A DNA stretch of 6,444 bases from Parcubacteria group bacterium GW2011_GWA2_47_7 (GTDB lineage Bacteria; Patescibacteriota; Minisyncoccia; Phycocordibacterales; UBA6899). Position 1 is the first letter of the stretch; every line of letters begins with the position of its first letter. This document shows positions 1-5,768 of the stretch, one piece after another. Under the pieces are notes generated by a model. The model did no database searches. It was not told the origin of the DNA and saw only the letters and a list, made by a program, of their open reading frames with translations. Made by a program: the position numbers and the translations under genes. Location: assembly GCA_000999395.1 (NCBI GenBank), contig LCOM01000065.1, positions 1 to 6,444 on the forward strand, written 5' to 3'.

Positions 1-1901
1 TGAAAGCCATTATGAAGGAGATTGATCGCGCAGAAGGAAAGATCATTTTGTTCATAGATGAAATCCATACTATTGTCGGCGCCGGAGCCGCTGAGGGCGC
101 AATGGATGCCTCCAACATGCTAAAACCTGCGCTTGCGCGAGGTGAGCTTCGCGCAATCGGCGCTACCACGCTCAAAGAATATCAAAAGTACATAGAAAAA
201 GACCCCGCGCTGACGCGTCGGTTCCAGCCGGTCTATATCAACGAGCCATCGATAGAAGACGCGGTTGCAATTTTGCGTGGGTTAAAAGAAAAATATGAAA
301 TTTTCCATGGTGTGAAGATTACGGACGATTCGATCCTTGCTGCAGTCAATCTGTCGAGTCGATATATTTCTGACCGATTCTTGCCCGACAAGGCGGTAGA
401 CCTCATTGATGAGGCTGCGTCTTCTTTGCGTATTGAGCTTGAGAACAAACCAACGATTCTTGAGCAGACGCACCGAAAAATAATGCGACTTGAAATTGAA
501 AATGAGGCATTAAAACAGGAAAGCGAGGGCAAAACAGGAAAGAAGGCCAAGGATCGTATGAAGATCATCAGCAAAGACATTGCTGATCTCAAGGAGGAGA
601 CGCGTGAGTTTGAGTTAAAGTGGAAAAATGAGAAAGAACTTGTTCTTGCGCTGCGCAACATCAAGAAAGAGCTTGAGACATTTCGTCTTGAGGCCGAGAA
701 CGCAGAACTGCGAAGCGACCTTGCTAAGGCTGCGGAGATACGCTATGGAAAGATTCCCGCACTTGAAAAATCGCTTATTGAAAAAACTGCGAAATTGAAG
801 AAACTCCAAAGCTCGCGACGCATTCTCCATGAGGAGGTGACGGAGCAGGATATCGCCAAGGTTGTATCGAAGTGGACCGGAGTCCCTCTGTCACGCATGC
901 TTGAAGAGGAGGCATCCAAATTGGGTCGTATTGAAGACGAACTCCGAAAGCGCGTCGTCGGACAAGATGCGGCGATTCAGAAGATTGCGGATGCGATCAA
1001 GCGATCGCGTGTCGGCATCGCCGATCCAGGACGTCCGATCGGCTCATTCCTTTTTCTTGGACCAACAGGAGTAGGGAAAACAGAGCTTACAAAAGCGCTA
1101 ACCAGTTTTCTCTTTGATGACGAGAAGGCAATGATTCGCGTTGACATGTCCGAATATATGGAAAAGTTTGCTGTATCAAAACTCATCGGAGCACCTCCGG
1201 GTTATGTCGGCTACGAGGAATCCGGTAACCTGACCGAGATGGTGCGTCATCGCCCATATTCTGTTATTTTGTTCGATGAGATTGAGAAAGCACACCCCGA
1301 GGTCTTTAATATTCTCCTTCAAGTTTTGGATGATGGAAGACTTACTGATTCGAAGGGTCGTGTTGTGAATTTCAAGAATACCGTCATTGTGATGACGTCT
1401 AATATCGGTAGCGAATTTATCGATAAAATGCAGACAATCGGTTTTGGCAATGCTAATGATGCTGAGGAATATACTCAGACAAAGGACAAGGTCATGCTTC
1501 GTCTGAAAGATTATTTCAGGCCGGAATTTTTGAATAGACTCGATGACATTATCATGTTCGATATACTTTCGCCTGATGCGCTCAAGAATATCGTTACGCT
1601 TCAGGTAGAGAAACTACGCGAACGATTGCTGACGAAAGAAATTAAGCTTGTGATATCCAATGATGCACTCGCGTATCTTGCAAAGGTTGGCTACAACCCG
1701 CAATATGGAGCCCGCCCATTGCGCCGACTCATTCAGGATAAGATCCTTACTCCAGTTGCAACCGCTATCATAAAGGAGCGCATGATGGCAGGTGGGATTG
1801 TGACCGTAGTCATGAAGGGCGATGAAATAGATATCAAGGTTGAGAAGAAAGGGGAAGCAGTACGCTCGAAAGTCAGAGTAAAACACAGAGTTAAAGCATA
1901 A
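1..1901 (+). CDS. clpB: ATP-dependent chaperone ClpB, 3' part (5' end outside window)
   Basis: Hsp100/ClpB AAA+ disaggregase of the cytosol, which with DnaK pulls polypeptides out of aggregates. The reading frame is open from the first base (codon at 3-5), so the true start and the first Walker A lie upstream; about 632 residues of a usual ~860 are present. Visible in order: first-domain Walker B (FIDE, Asp at 57-59), the arginine-finger stretch ALTRRF (207-224), and the ClpB-type coiled-coil middle domain (about 440-830, rich in Glu and Lys). Then come the second Walker A GPTGVGKT (1059-1082), the pore loop GAPPGYVGYE (1188-1217), the second Walker B ILFDE (Asp 1275-1277) and sensor 2 GARPLRR (from 1707). 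The long middle domain argues for ClpB over ClpC or ClpA. No frameshift or motif loss is seen. The C-terminus ends in a basic tail. A terminator follows directly, so the gene is transcriptionally separate from mraZ. Confidence 0.96.
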   Translation, partial: KAIMKEIDRAEGKIILFIDEIHTIVGAGAAEGAMDASNMLKPALARGELRAIGATTLKEYQKYIEKDPALTRRFQPVYINEPSIEDAVAILRGLKEKYEIFHGVKITDDSILAAVNLSSRYISDRFLPDKAVDLIDEAASSLRIELENKPTILEQTHRKIMRLEIENEALKQESEGKTGKKAKDRMKIISKDIADLKEETREFELKWKNEKELVLALRNIKKELETFRLEAENAELRSDLAKAAEIRYGKIPALEKSLIEKTAKLKKLQSSRRILHEEVTEQDIAKVVSKWTGVPLSRMLEEEASKLGRIEDELRKRVVGQDAAIQKIADAIKRSRVGIADPGRPIGSFLFLGPTGVGKTELTKALTSFLFDDEKAMIRVDMSEYMEKFAVSKLIGAPPGYVGYEESGNLTEMVRHRPYSVILFDEIEKAHPEVFNILLQVLDDGRLTDSKGRVVNFKNTVIVMTSNIGSEFIDKMQTIGFGNANDAEEYTQTKDKVMLRLKDYFRPEFLNRLDDIIMFDILSPDALKNIVTLQVEKLRERLLTKEIKLVISNDALAYLAKVGYNPQYGARPLRRLIQDKILTPVATAIIKERMMAGGIVTVVMKGDEIDIKVEKKGEAVRSKVRVKHRVKA

Positions 1902-1928
1902 AAAAATCGGCTTTCGGCCGGTTTTTTT
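1901..1928 (+). terminator. Rho-independent terminator of clpB
   Basis: The hairpin begins at the last base of the clpB stop codon. A-tract 1901-1906, then T1907 and CGGC 1908-1911, pair with GCCG 1917-1920, G1921 and the T-run 1922-1927, around the loop TTTCG (1912-1916). The A-tract before and T-tract after the GC core are the classic intrinsic terminator shape. It separates clpB from the dcw operon. Confidence 0.9.
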
Positions 1929-2063
1929 ATGCTGAGAAATTAAAAAAGAATCATATGCAGTATGAAGCAAGCGTTAATCGAAGTTGAGGTCAAGCATCAT
2001 CCCTGTGTAGTCGTAAGCAAGTAGGCTCTCAGAATGAGCACCTATATATGACAATTGTAACTG
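1929..2063. other. Upstream intergenic spacer, no gene seen
   Basis: This is the first third of the ~410-bp gap between clpB and mraZ. I see no convincing coding frame, tRNA or repeat family. A short AAGCAAG word occurs twice (near 1967 and 2017), which I consider chance. An AT-rich CTATATATGACAATTG stretch (2042-2057) lies just upstream of the promoter and could act as an upstream element, but nothing specific supports this. Confidence 0.5.
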
Positions 2064-2120
2064 TGGTTGCAGAGTGGTAGGTGGTGGGATACAATGGTAT
2101 TCATGTGGGAGAAAGTGGGA
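2064..2120 (+). promoter_or_regulatory. MraZ-box array (phased TGG repeats)
   Basis: Six pentamers of the form TGG(G/T)(A/T) lie in one direction: TGGTT 2064, TGGTA 2075, TGGGA 2085, TGGTA 2095, TGGGA 2106 and TGGGA 2116. Start-to-start spacings are 11, 10, 10, 11 and 10 bp, so all lie on about the same face of the helix. The last pair is TGGGA-GAAAG-TGGGA, an exact match to the known MraZ operator rule (TGGGN direct repeats with 5-nt gaps, as in the E. coli mra promoter). MraZ is encoded about 220 bp downstream. The three TGGT boxes are degenerate, so their binding is inferred. Confidence 0.8.
2067..2095 (+). promoter_or_regulatory. Predicted sigma70-type promoter of the dcw operon
   Basis: A -35 TTGCAG (2067-2072), a 17-bp spacer and a -10 TACAAT (2090-2095) give a good vegetative promoter. 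Expected transcription start is near 2102, producing a leader of about 235 nt before mraZ. Both promoter hexamers are interleaved with the MraZ boxes, so MraZ binding would block RNA polymerase. That fits the autorepression known for MraZ. Confidence 0.65.
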
Positions 2121-2135
2121 AATCGGTAAAACGAA

Positions 2136-2158
2136 ATCCCAACCTTCAACAATGGGAT
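2136..2158 (+). repeat. Short inverted repeat in the mraZ leader
   Basis: ATCCCA (2136-2141) and TGGGAT (2153-2158) form a perfect 6-bp inverted repeat around an 11-nt loop. It may be the first small hairpin of the structured leader. It may also be a diverging pair of MraZ half-sites, because TGGGA and its complement face each other. It is weak on its own. Confidence 0.35.
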
Positions 2159-2181
2159 GGTGCGAATGGCAGATCATTTAA

Positions 2182-2222
2182 CCCCCGTATTGTCCGCTTG
2201 TGGGAGTGCGACAGTGCGGGGG
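2182..2222 (+). promoter_or_regulatory. Strong leader hairpin, 13-bp stem
   Basis: CCCCCGTATTGTC (2182-2194) pairs with GACAGTGCGGGGG (2210-2222) over 13 consecutive positions. Eleven are Watson-Crick pairs and two are G-U wobbles (2188/2216 and 2190/2214). The 15-nt loop (2195-2209) contains a TGGGA word. No U-run follows, so it is not an ordinary terminator. It lies within the predicted mraZ mRNA leader. The G-U pairs mean a stronger structure on this strand's RNA than on its complement is not guaranteed. Confidence 0.55.
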
Positions 2223-2235
2223 ATCTGTCTAAAAT
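2208..2235 (+). promoter_or_regulatory. Possible secondary promoter
   Basis: GCGACA (2208-2213), a 16-bp gap and TAAAAT (2230-2235) resemble a weak second promoter, which would give a leader of about 95 nt. The -35 overlaps the 3' arm of the 13-bp stem, so either feature may be coincidental. The TAAAAT also forms a small hairpin with ATTTT at 2241-2245. Confidence 0.25.
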
Positions 2236-2273
2236 AGGGGATTTTGAAGAAGTAGTGAGTAGCAACTGAAGAA

Positions 2274-2316
2274 CTGATATTGGCGCAATCTTCACGGTAG
2301 AGTGCGCCAATATCAG
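2274..2316 (+). promoter_or_regulatory. Perfect 14-bp inverted repeat just before mraZ
   Basis: CTGATATTGGCGCA (2274-2287) and TGCGCCAATATCAG (2303-2316) are perfect reverse complements around a 15-nt loop (2288-2302). It ends 21 nt before the mraZ ATG. As RNA it would be a very stable hairpin at the edge of the ribosome landing area. As DNA it could be a dyad operator. No T-run follows, so it is not a standard terminator. Confidence 0.65.
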
Positions 2317-2330
2317 GGCTCCAACCCTGA
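2313..2330 (+). promoter_or_regulatory. Hairpin overlapping the 14-bp stem, next to the mraZ start
   Basis: TCAGGG (2313-2318) and CCCTGA (2325-2330) form a perfect 6-bp stem with loop CTCCAA. The left arm shares TCAG (2313-2316) with the right arm of the larger stem, so the two cannot both form fully. This hairpin ends 7 nt before the mraZ ATG, where a ribosome binding site would be expected, and no Shine-Dalgarno sequence is visible there. Confidence 0.45.
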
Positions 2331-2337
2331 AACATAT

Positions 2338-2775
2338 ATGTTTATCGGCGAATACATACATTCAGTAGATGACAAGAAAAGGCTTTCGGTCCCGGCGAAA
2401 TTTCGAAAGGATCTGGGAAAGAAGGCAATCATCACCCTTGGCTTGAACAAGTGTCTTTCTATTTACCCTCCAAAGGGGTGGAAGGAATTTGCTGAGAAGC
2501 TTTCAAAATTGTCTATGGGGAAGTCGGAGGACAGAGGTTTTTCTCGTACGATGCTCTCCGGAGCTTTTGAAGTCGAGATTGACGCCATCGGACGCATCGT
2601 CATTCCTGATGCACTGAAGGAGTATGCGAGCCTCAAAGAAAAAGTCGTACTGACGGGAGCATATGATCGTGTTGAGGTTTGGGATGATGTCGCCTGGAAA
2701 GCATACAAAGCACAGATGGTCGCTGATGCAGATCGGATGGCAGAAGAGCTTGGTGCGCGAGGGGTGAATCATTAG
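2338..2775 (+). CDS. mraZ: Transcriptional regulator / cell division protein MraZ
   Basis: DNA-binding regulator of the dcw cluster that forms a ring of subunits and represses its own operon. The 145-residue length is normal. It has two SpoVT/AbrB-like halves. The first begins MFIGEY and carries DDKKRLSVPAKFR (residues 11-23). The second carries EIDAIGRIVIP (80-90) and VVLTGAYDRVEVWD (103-116). The first half has Lys where most bacteria have Gly (D-x-KGR), a variant I associate with CPR homologues. ATG 2338 is chosen because MFIGEY is the family N-terminus. An in-frame GTG at 2302 would add 12 non-homologous residues and lies inside the 14-bp stem. No Shine-Dalgarno is seen. The stop overlaps the open frame of rsmH. 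Phased MraZ boxes upstream support autoregulation. Confidence 0.95.
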   Translation: MFIGEYIHSVDDKKRLSVPAKFRKDLGKKAIITLGLNKCLSIYPPKGWKEFAEKLSKLSMGKSEDRGFSRTMLSGAFEVEIDAIGRIVIPDALKEYASLKEKVVLTGAYDRVEVWDDVAWKAYKAQMVADADRMAEELGARGVNH

Positions 2776-3623
2776 CGCCTCAAGCAGGCGGAATATTCGT
2801 CGACGCGACATTTGGAGGAGGCGGACATAGTCGCCAGCTTGCTTCCATAATTGGAGAAAAAGGACTACTCATCGCGCTAGATGCTGATGAAAAAGTGTTC
2901 TCCGATGCGCGGGTTGATGAAATAAGAGCGCTCACCAGTTTTATTCCAATCGTTTCGAATTTTCGAAACATCGGTGAGGTGCTCAAAGAGCATGAGGGAC
3001 AAAAGATCGATGGAGTGCTATTTGACCTTGGTCTTTCTTCGAATCAGCTCGAAGAGTCCGGAAGGGGTTTCTCTTTTCAACGAGATGAGCCACTCACAAT
3101 GACGTTTGCACATGATCCGAAAGGAGACGATGTGACAGCGGAAAGTGTGGTGAATCAATGGAGCGAGGAATCATTAGCAACCATTTTTCGCGGGTTCGGT
3201 GAAGAGCGTTTTGCACGCTCAATTGCGAAGCATATTGTCGAAGCGAGGGGAGTGAGTCCGATTACGACAACCAAGCAGCTTGTGGAGGTTATCCACCAAA
3301 GTACACCGTCTTGGTATCAGCGAGGTCGAACTCACTTTGCTACGCGAGTGTTTCAGGCAATTCGCATGGCGGTCAATGACGAGCTGGGGGCTATAGAATC
3401 AGGAATCAACGGAATGCTTCCTTATCTTAGGTCCGGTGGGCGAATCGCAGTCATTTCTTTTCATAGCATTGAAGATAGATTAGTGAAGCAAATGTTTCGT
3501 AATCTTGTATTGAAAGGTCAAGTACATGCGGTGACCAAAAAACCGATCATTCCAAATGCGGCAGAATTAGAGATGAATCCGAGAGCAAGAAGTGCAAAGT
3601 TGAGAGTACTAGAAAAGGCGTAG
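2772..3623 (+). CDS. rsmH: 16S rRNA (cytosine1402-N4)-methyltransferase RsmH (MraW), 5' end disrupted
   Basis: S-adenosylmethionine-dependent enzyme that N4-methylates C1402 in the decoding centre of 16S rRNA. Homology is clear from LAPQAGGIFVDATF (from 2772) onward. Seen are the SAM-binding motif DATFGGGGHS (2802-2831), LDAD (2877-2888), FDLGLSSNQL (from 3021), RGFSF, HFATRVFQAIR (3336-3368), SFHSIEDR (to 3479) and the C-terminal NPRARSAKLRVLEK. The conserved N-terminal segment of the form H-x-PVLL-x-E is absent in all three forward frames. The frame is open back to 2727 but has no ATG, GTG, TTG or CTG before the motif. The first usable start, GTG 2895, lies after the SAM motif and would give a dead protein. 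The rest looks intact, so the 5' end is either deleted or misassembled, or it depends on unusual initiation or frameshifting from mraZ. Confidence 0.88.
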   Translation, partial: LAPQAGGIFVDATFGGGGHSRQLASIIGEKGLLIALDADEKVFSDARVDEIRALTSFIPIVSNFRNIGEVLKEHEGQKIDGVLFDLGLSSNQLEESGRGFSFQRDEPLTMTFAHDPKGDDVTAESVVNQWSEESLATIFRGFGEERFARSIAKHIVEARGVSPITTTKQLVEVIHQSTPSWYQRGRTHFATRVFQAIRMAVNDELGAIESGINGMLPYLRSGGRIAVISFHSIEDRLVKQMFRNLVLKGQVHAVTKKPIIPNAAELEMNPRARSAKLRVLEKA

Positions 3624-3831
3624 AGTTTATCAAGCAGGTTTTCGGGTGGTTGCCATATCACCCCGAAACGTAGTTCCTTACATTATGACTAAATTAATGA
3701 TTACCTATCGTGCGACGATAGATCGCTATGTACCCATTGCGGTCAAGTCACGATTTCCAAAACCAGGCCAAACGCGAAGAGGTCGTTTTCTTGTTATTCG
3801 TGAGCGTATTCGATTTATGGCGTAAGTCATC
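3624..3831 (+). other. Gap with broken short frames, probable N-terminal remnant of the ftsL-like gene
   Basis: Apart from the hairpin, two short overlapping frames lie here. One at 3685-3825 (46 codons before TAA) encodes a very basic peptide ending RRGRFLVIRERIRFMA. It is in the same frame as the FtsL-like part that follows, separated from it by a single TAA at 3823-3825. The other, at 3728-3835 (35 codons), contains a hydrophobic stretch VVFLLFVSVF that would suit a membrane segment, but it ends in TGA. A complete FtsL-like protein would need a basic cytoplasmic tail and a ~20-residue membrane helix before the part coded at 3832, and no single frame supplies both. I cannot tell which frame is the true remnant. 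Confidence 0.4.
3640..3668 (+). promoter_or_regulatory. Hairpin between rsmH and the ftsL-like region
   Basis: TTTCGGG (3640-3646) pairs with CCCGAAA (3662-3668). With C3661 bulged, four more pairs can form (3647-3650 with 3657-3660, one a G-U) around loop TGCCAT. It starts 17 nt after the rsmH stop. It has no T-run, so it is at best a partial terminator or an mRNA processing or stability element. Confidence 0.4.
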
Positions 3832-4068
3832 GTGATATGGTCAATTCGCTTCTATTACATTTTGAGGAATACGATCGGCGACAAAGAGATTTCGAATATC
3901 ACAATAAATATTTCATTACTTGAATCGCAGTATGTTGCAGTCGACAATAAAATCAGCCTCGAACTTGCTCATACGAAAGGCTTTTATGATATATCTGTTC
4001 CGCGCTTTATTAGTCGCGACGGCAGTCACGACACGCTGACCCTACGAAGCGAAAATCAAAAACCGTAA
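3832..4068 (+). CDS. FtsL-like small divisome protein (C-terminal part, probably truncated)
   Basis: Seventy-eight codons from a GTG, ending 3 nt before ftsI. Position between rsmH and ftsI is the standard place for ftsL, a bitopic protein that recruits and activates the FtsWI septal synthase. The readable part is YYILRNTIGDKEISN, then LLESQYVAVDNKISLELA and HTKGFYDISVPRFISR. This is a short coil followed by 'LE..Y..L...I.L..A...GF....P.F..R', which I associate with the FtsL-like proteins of CPR genomes. The N-terminus is unsatisfactory: only about 13 hydrophobic residues precede the coil, preceded in frame by a TAA, and there is no ribosome binding site. The GTG start is only the first available. 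Function is inferred from position and the C-terminal pattern. Confidence 0.55.
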   Translation: MIWSIRFYYILRNTIGDKEISNITINISLLESQYVAVDNKISLELAHTKGFYDISVPRFISRDGSHDTLTLRSENQKP

Positions 4069-4071
4069 TAT

Positions 4072-5712
4072 ATGCAGGCTTCCTCACGACTGCGCCTGCG
4101 CATTATCTCAATACTCATTATCTGCCTCGGCAGTTTATTTATTGCACGGTTATATAATTTGCAGGTAATCCACGGCAAAGATTTTTTGGCTGAAGCAGAG
4201 GATCAATATGTAACGACTGTTCCGAATCTCTTTGATAGGGGGACAATATATTTTAAGCAAAAAGATGACAAGTTGGTCACGGGCGCTACCATCAACGGAG
4301 GCTATGTGGTGAGTATAACCCCGAAGCTCTTGATCGACAAAGAAGCGGCCTATAAAGATATTTCAAGCATTATTGACGTACCTCACGATGAGTTTATTGC
4401 ACAAGCTGAAAAAAATGATGACCCGTACGAAGAAATTGCCAAGCGTGTCTCGAAAGAAGATGCCGACCTTTTAATGACGAAAAAGATACCTGGGCTGAAG
4501 ATATTTCGTGAGACATGGAGGTACTATCCTGGAGATCAATTAGCAGCTCAGGTGCTTGGTTTCGTTGGGTATCAGAGTACTGGGGGGAGTGAGCCGTCTG
4601 GTCGTTATGGTCTCGAATCGTACTATGATGACATTCTCACTCGGCGTGATGATAATCTGTATGTTAATTTTTTTGCCGAACTGTTTACGAATATCAGCGA
4701 TACGATATTTGATAGCAGTAAGGAGCAAGAGGCAAACATCGTGCTCACCATAGAGCCGACCGTGCAAGCGGAGCTTGAAAAAGAGCTGACGAGTATTATG
4801 ACAGAGTGGGATTCTGATCTGAGTGGCGGAATTATCATGGATCCGAAAACCGGCGCAATATATGCAATGGCGGTGAATCCGTCATTCAATCTCAACGAAT
4901 ATAATAAAGTGAAAGACGGTACGGTGTATGCAAATCCAAGTATACAAAATGTGTATGAGATGGGTTCGATTGTAAAGCCGCTAACGATGGCGGCAGGACT
5001 TGATGCTGGTGTGGTGACCGCGGCGACGACGTATAACGACTCTGGGCGTGTGGGTAATGAACGCTTTGCTGATTATATGATTAAGCAGTTTCACCTTGGT
5101 GAAGAGACGGGCATTGATCTTCCTGGTGAACGACAAGGTCTTATGACAAACTTAAGCTCGCCCCGCGACATCGAATATGCAACCGCATCATTCGGGCAGG
5201 GTTTTAATGTCACGCCAATAAACGTTACTTCGGCGCTTGCTGTTCTTGGGAACGGAGGTGTGACCGTGACGCCTCATGTCGTTGAAGAAATTCAGTATAA
5301 AAATGGAAAAATAAAGAAGTTCGCGCCGAATCCTCCTGAACAAGTGATAAAGCCGGAGACGTCCGAGGAAATTACGCGAATGCTCGTCACGGTTGTTGAC
5401 AAGGCACTCTTGGGTGGAACAGTAAAAATTCCAGAGTATTCTATCGCAGCGAAGACCGGGACAGCGCAGATATCACGACCCAAAGAGCTGGGTGGCGGAT
5501 ATTATGATGATCGTTTTATGCACACCTTTTTTGGATATTTCCCTGCGTATGATCCAAAGTTTATTGTCTTTTTGTACACCTATTACCCGAAGAACAATGC
5601 GACATATGCGTCGCATACGTTGACGCTTCCATTTATCCGCCTTACAAAGTTTTTACTTCATTACTACAGCGTAACTCCGGATAGACTAAATGGGGCGTTT
5701 AAGACGCCGTAG
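4072..5712 (+). CDS. ftsI: Penicillin-binding protein, FtsI-type septal peptidoglycan transpeptidase, SxN motif missing
   Basis: Class B penicillin-binding protein (D,D-transpeptidase) that crosslinks septal peptidoglycan outside the membrane, with 546 residues. It has a basic N-terminus, a membrane anchor (about residues 11-27) and RLYNLQV. A pedestal/dimerisation domain follows, with FDRGTIYF (54-61) and GRYGLESYYDD (178-188). The transpeptidase domain begins near 250 (GGIIMDPKTGAIYAM). The active-site tetrad is SIVK (Ser299, Lys302) within YEMGSIVKP, and KTG is at 461-463. Between them YNDSGRV (321-327) runs straight into GNERFADYMIKQF, then TGIDLPGE. The usual stretch with the SxN motif (E. 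coli FtsI: SSN) is absent, about 35 or more residues short. The rest matches the family to the C-terminus. It follows the FtsL-like frame by 3 nt without a visible Shine-Dalgarno, consistent with translational coupling. Confidence 0.93.
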   Translation: MQASSRLRLRIISILIICLGSLFIARLYNLQVIHGKDFLAEAEDQYVTTVPNLFDRGTIYFKQKDDKLVTGATINGGYVVSITPKLLIDKEAAYKDISSIIDVPHDEFIAQAEKNDDPYEEIAKRVSKEDADLLMTKKIPGLKIFRETWRYYPGDQLAAQVLGFVGYQSTGGSEPSGRYGLESYYDDILTRRDDNLYVNFFAELFTNISDTIFDSSKEQEANIVLTIEPTVQAELEKELTSIMTEWDSDLSGGIIMDPKTGAIYAMAVNPSFNLNEYNKVKDGTVYANPSIQNVYEMGSIVKPLTMAAGLDAGVVTAATTYNDSGRVGNERFADYMIKQFHLGEETGIDLPGERQGLMTNLSSPRDIEYATASFGQGFNVTPINVTSALAVLGNGGVTVTPHVVEEIQYKNGKIKKFAPNPPEQVIKPETSEEITRMLVTVVDKALLGGTVKIPEYSIAAKTGTAQISRPKELGGGYYDDRFMHTFFGYFPAYDPKFIVFLYTYYPKNNATYASHTLTLPFIRLTKFLLHYYSVTPDRLNGAFKTP

Positions 5713-5727
5713 GAATTAGAGATTTGA

Positions 5728-5756
5728 TTGTCGCGGGGCACTTTTTGCGGTACAAC
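5728..5756 (+). promoter_or_regulatory. Weak possible promoter before the murF-like gene
   Basis: TTGTCG (5728-5733), a 17-bp spacer and TACAAC (5751-5756) match four of six bases in each sigma70 hexamer. Transcription would start near 5763, leaving only about 6 nt before the ATG. The 56-bp gap after ftsI could equally be read through from upstream. AAGAGAT just before the start is at most a poor Shine-Dalgarno. Confidence 0.25.
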
Positions 5757-5768
5757 AAGAGATAATCT

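Noticed and set aside
1614..2177. Reverse-strand frames of 118 and 67 codons
   Set aside because: The first is antisense to the clpB end and terminator. The second is antisense to the operator and leader. Neither shows a domain or ribosome binding site.
2182..2222. 13-bp stem as a rho-independent terminator
   Set aside because: No T-run follows; the next bases are ATCTGTCTAAAATAGG.
2081..2269. 62-codon forward frame in the mraZ leader
   Set aside because: It starts inside the operator without a ribosome binding site, has no recognisable family, and overlaps strong hairpins. Chance is the simplest reading.
2280..2330. tRNA-like pieces (GGTAGAG, GGGCTCCAACCC)
   Set aside because: They resemble D-arm and anticodon-arm words, but no acceptor stem, T-arm or correct spacing is present. 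The bases are better explained by the two hairpins.
2302..2337. GTG 2302 as the start of mraZ
   Set aside because: It adds 12 residues with no family similarity and lies in the 14-bp stem. MFIGEY at 2338 is the normal MraZ N-terminus.
2895..2897. GTG 2895 as the true start of rsmH
   Set aside because: The frame upstream encodes clear RsmH sequence including the SAM motif DATFGGGGHS, so this Val is internal.
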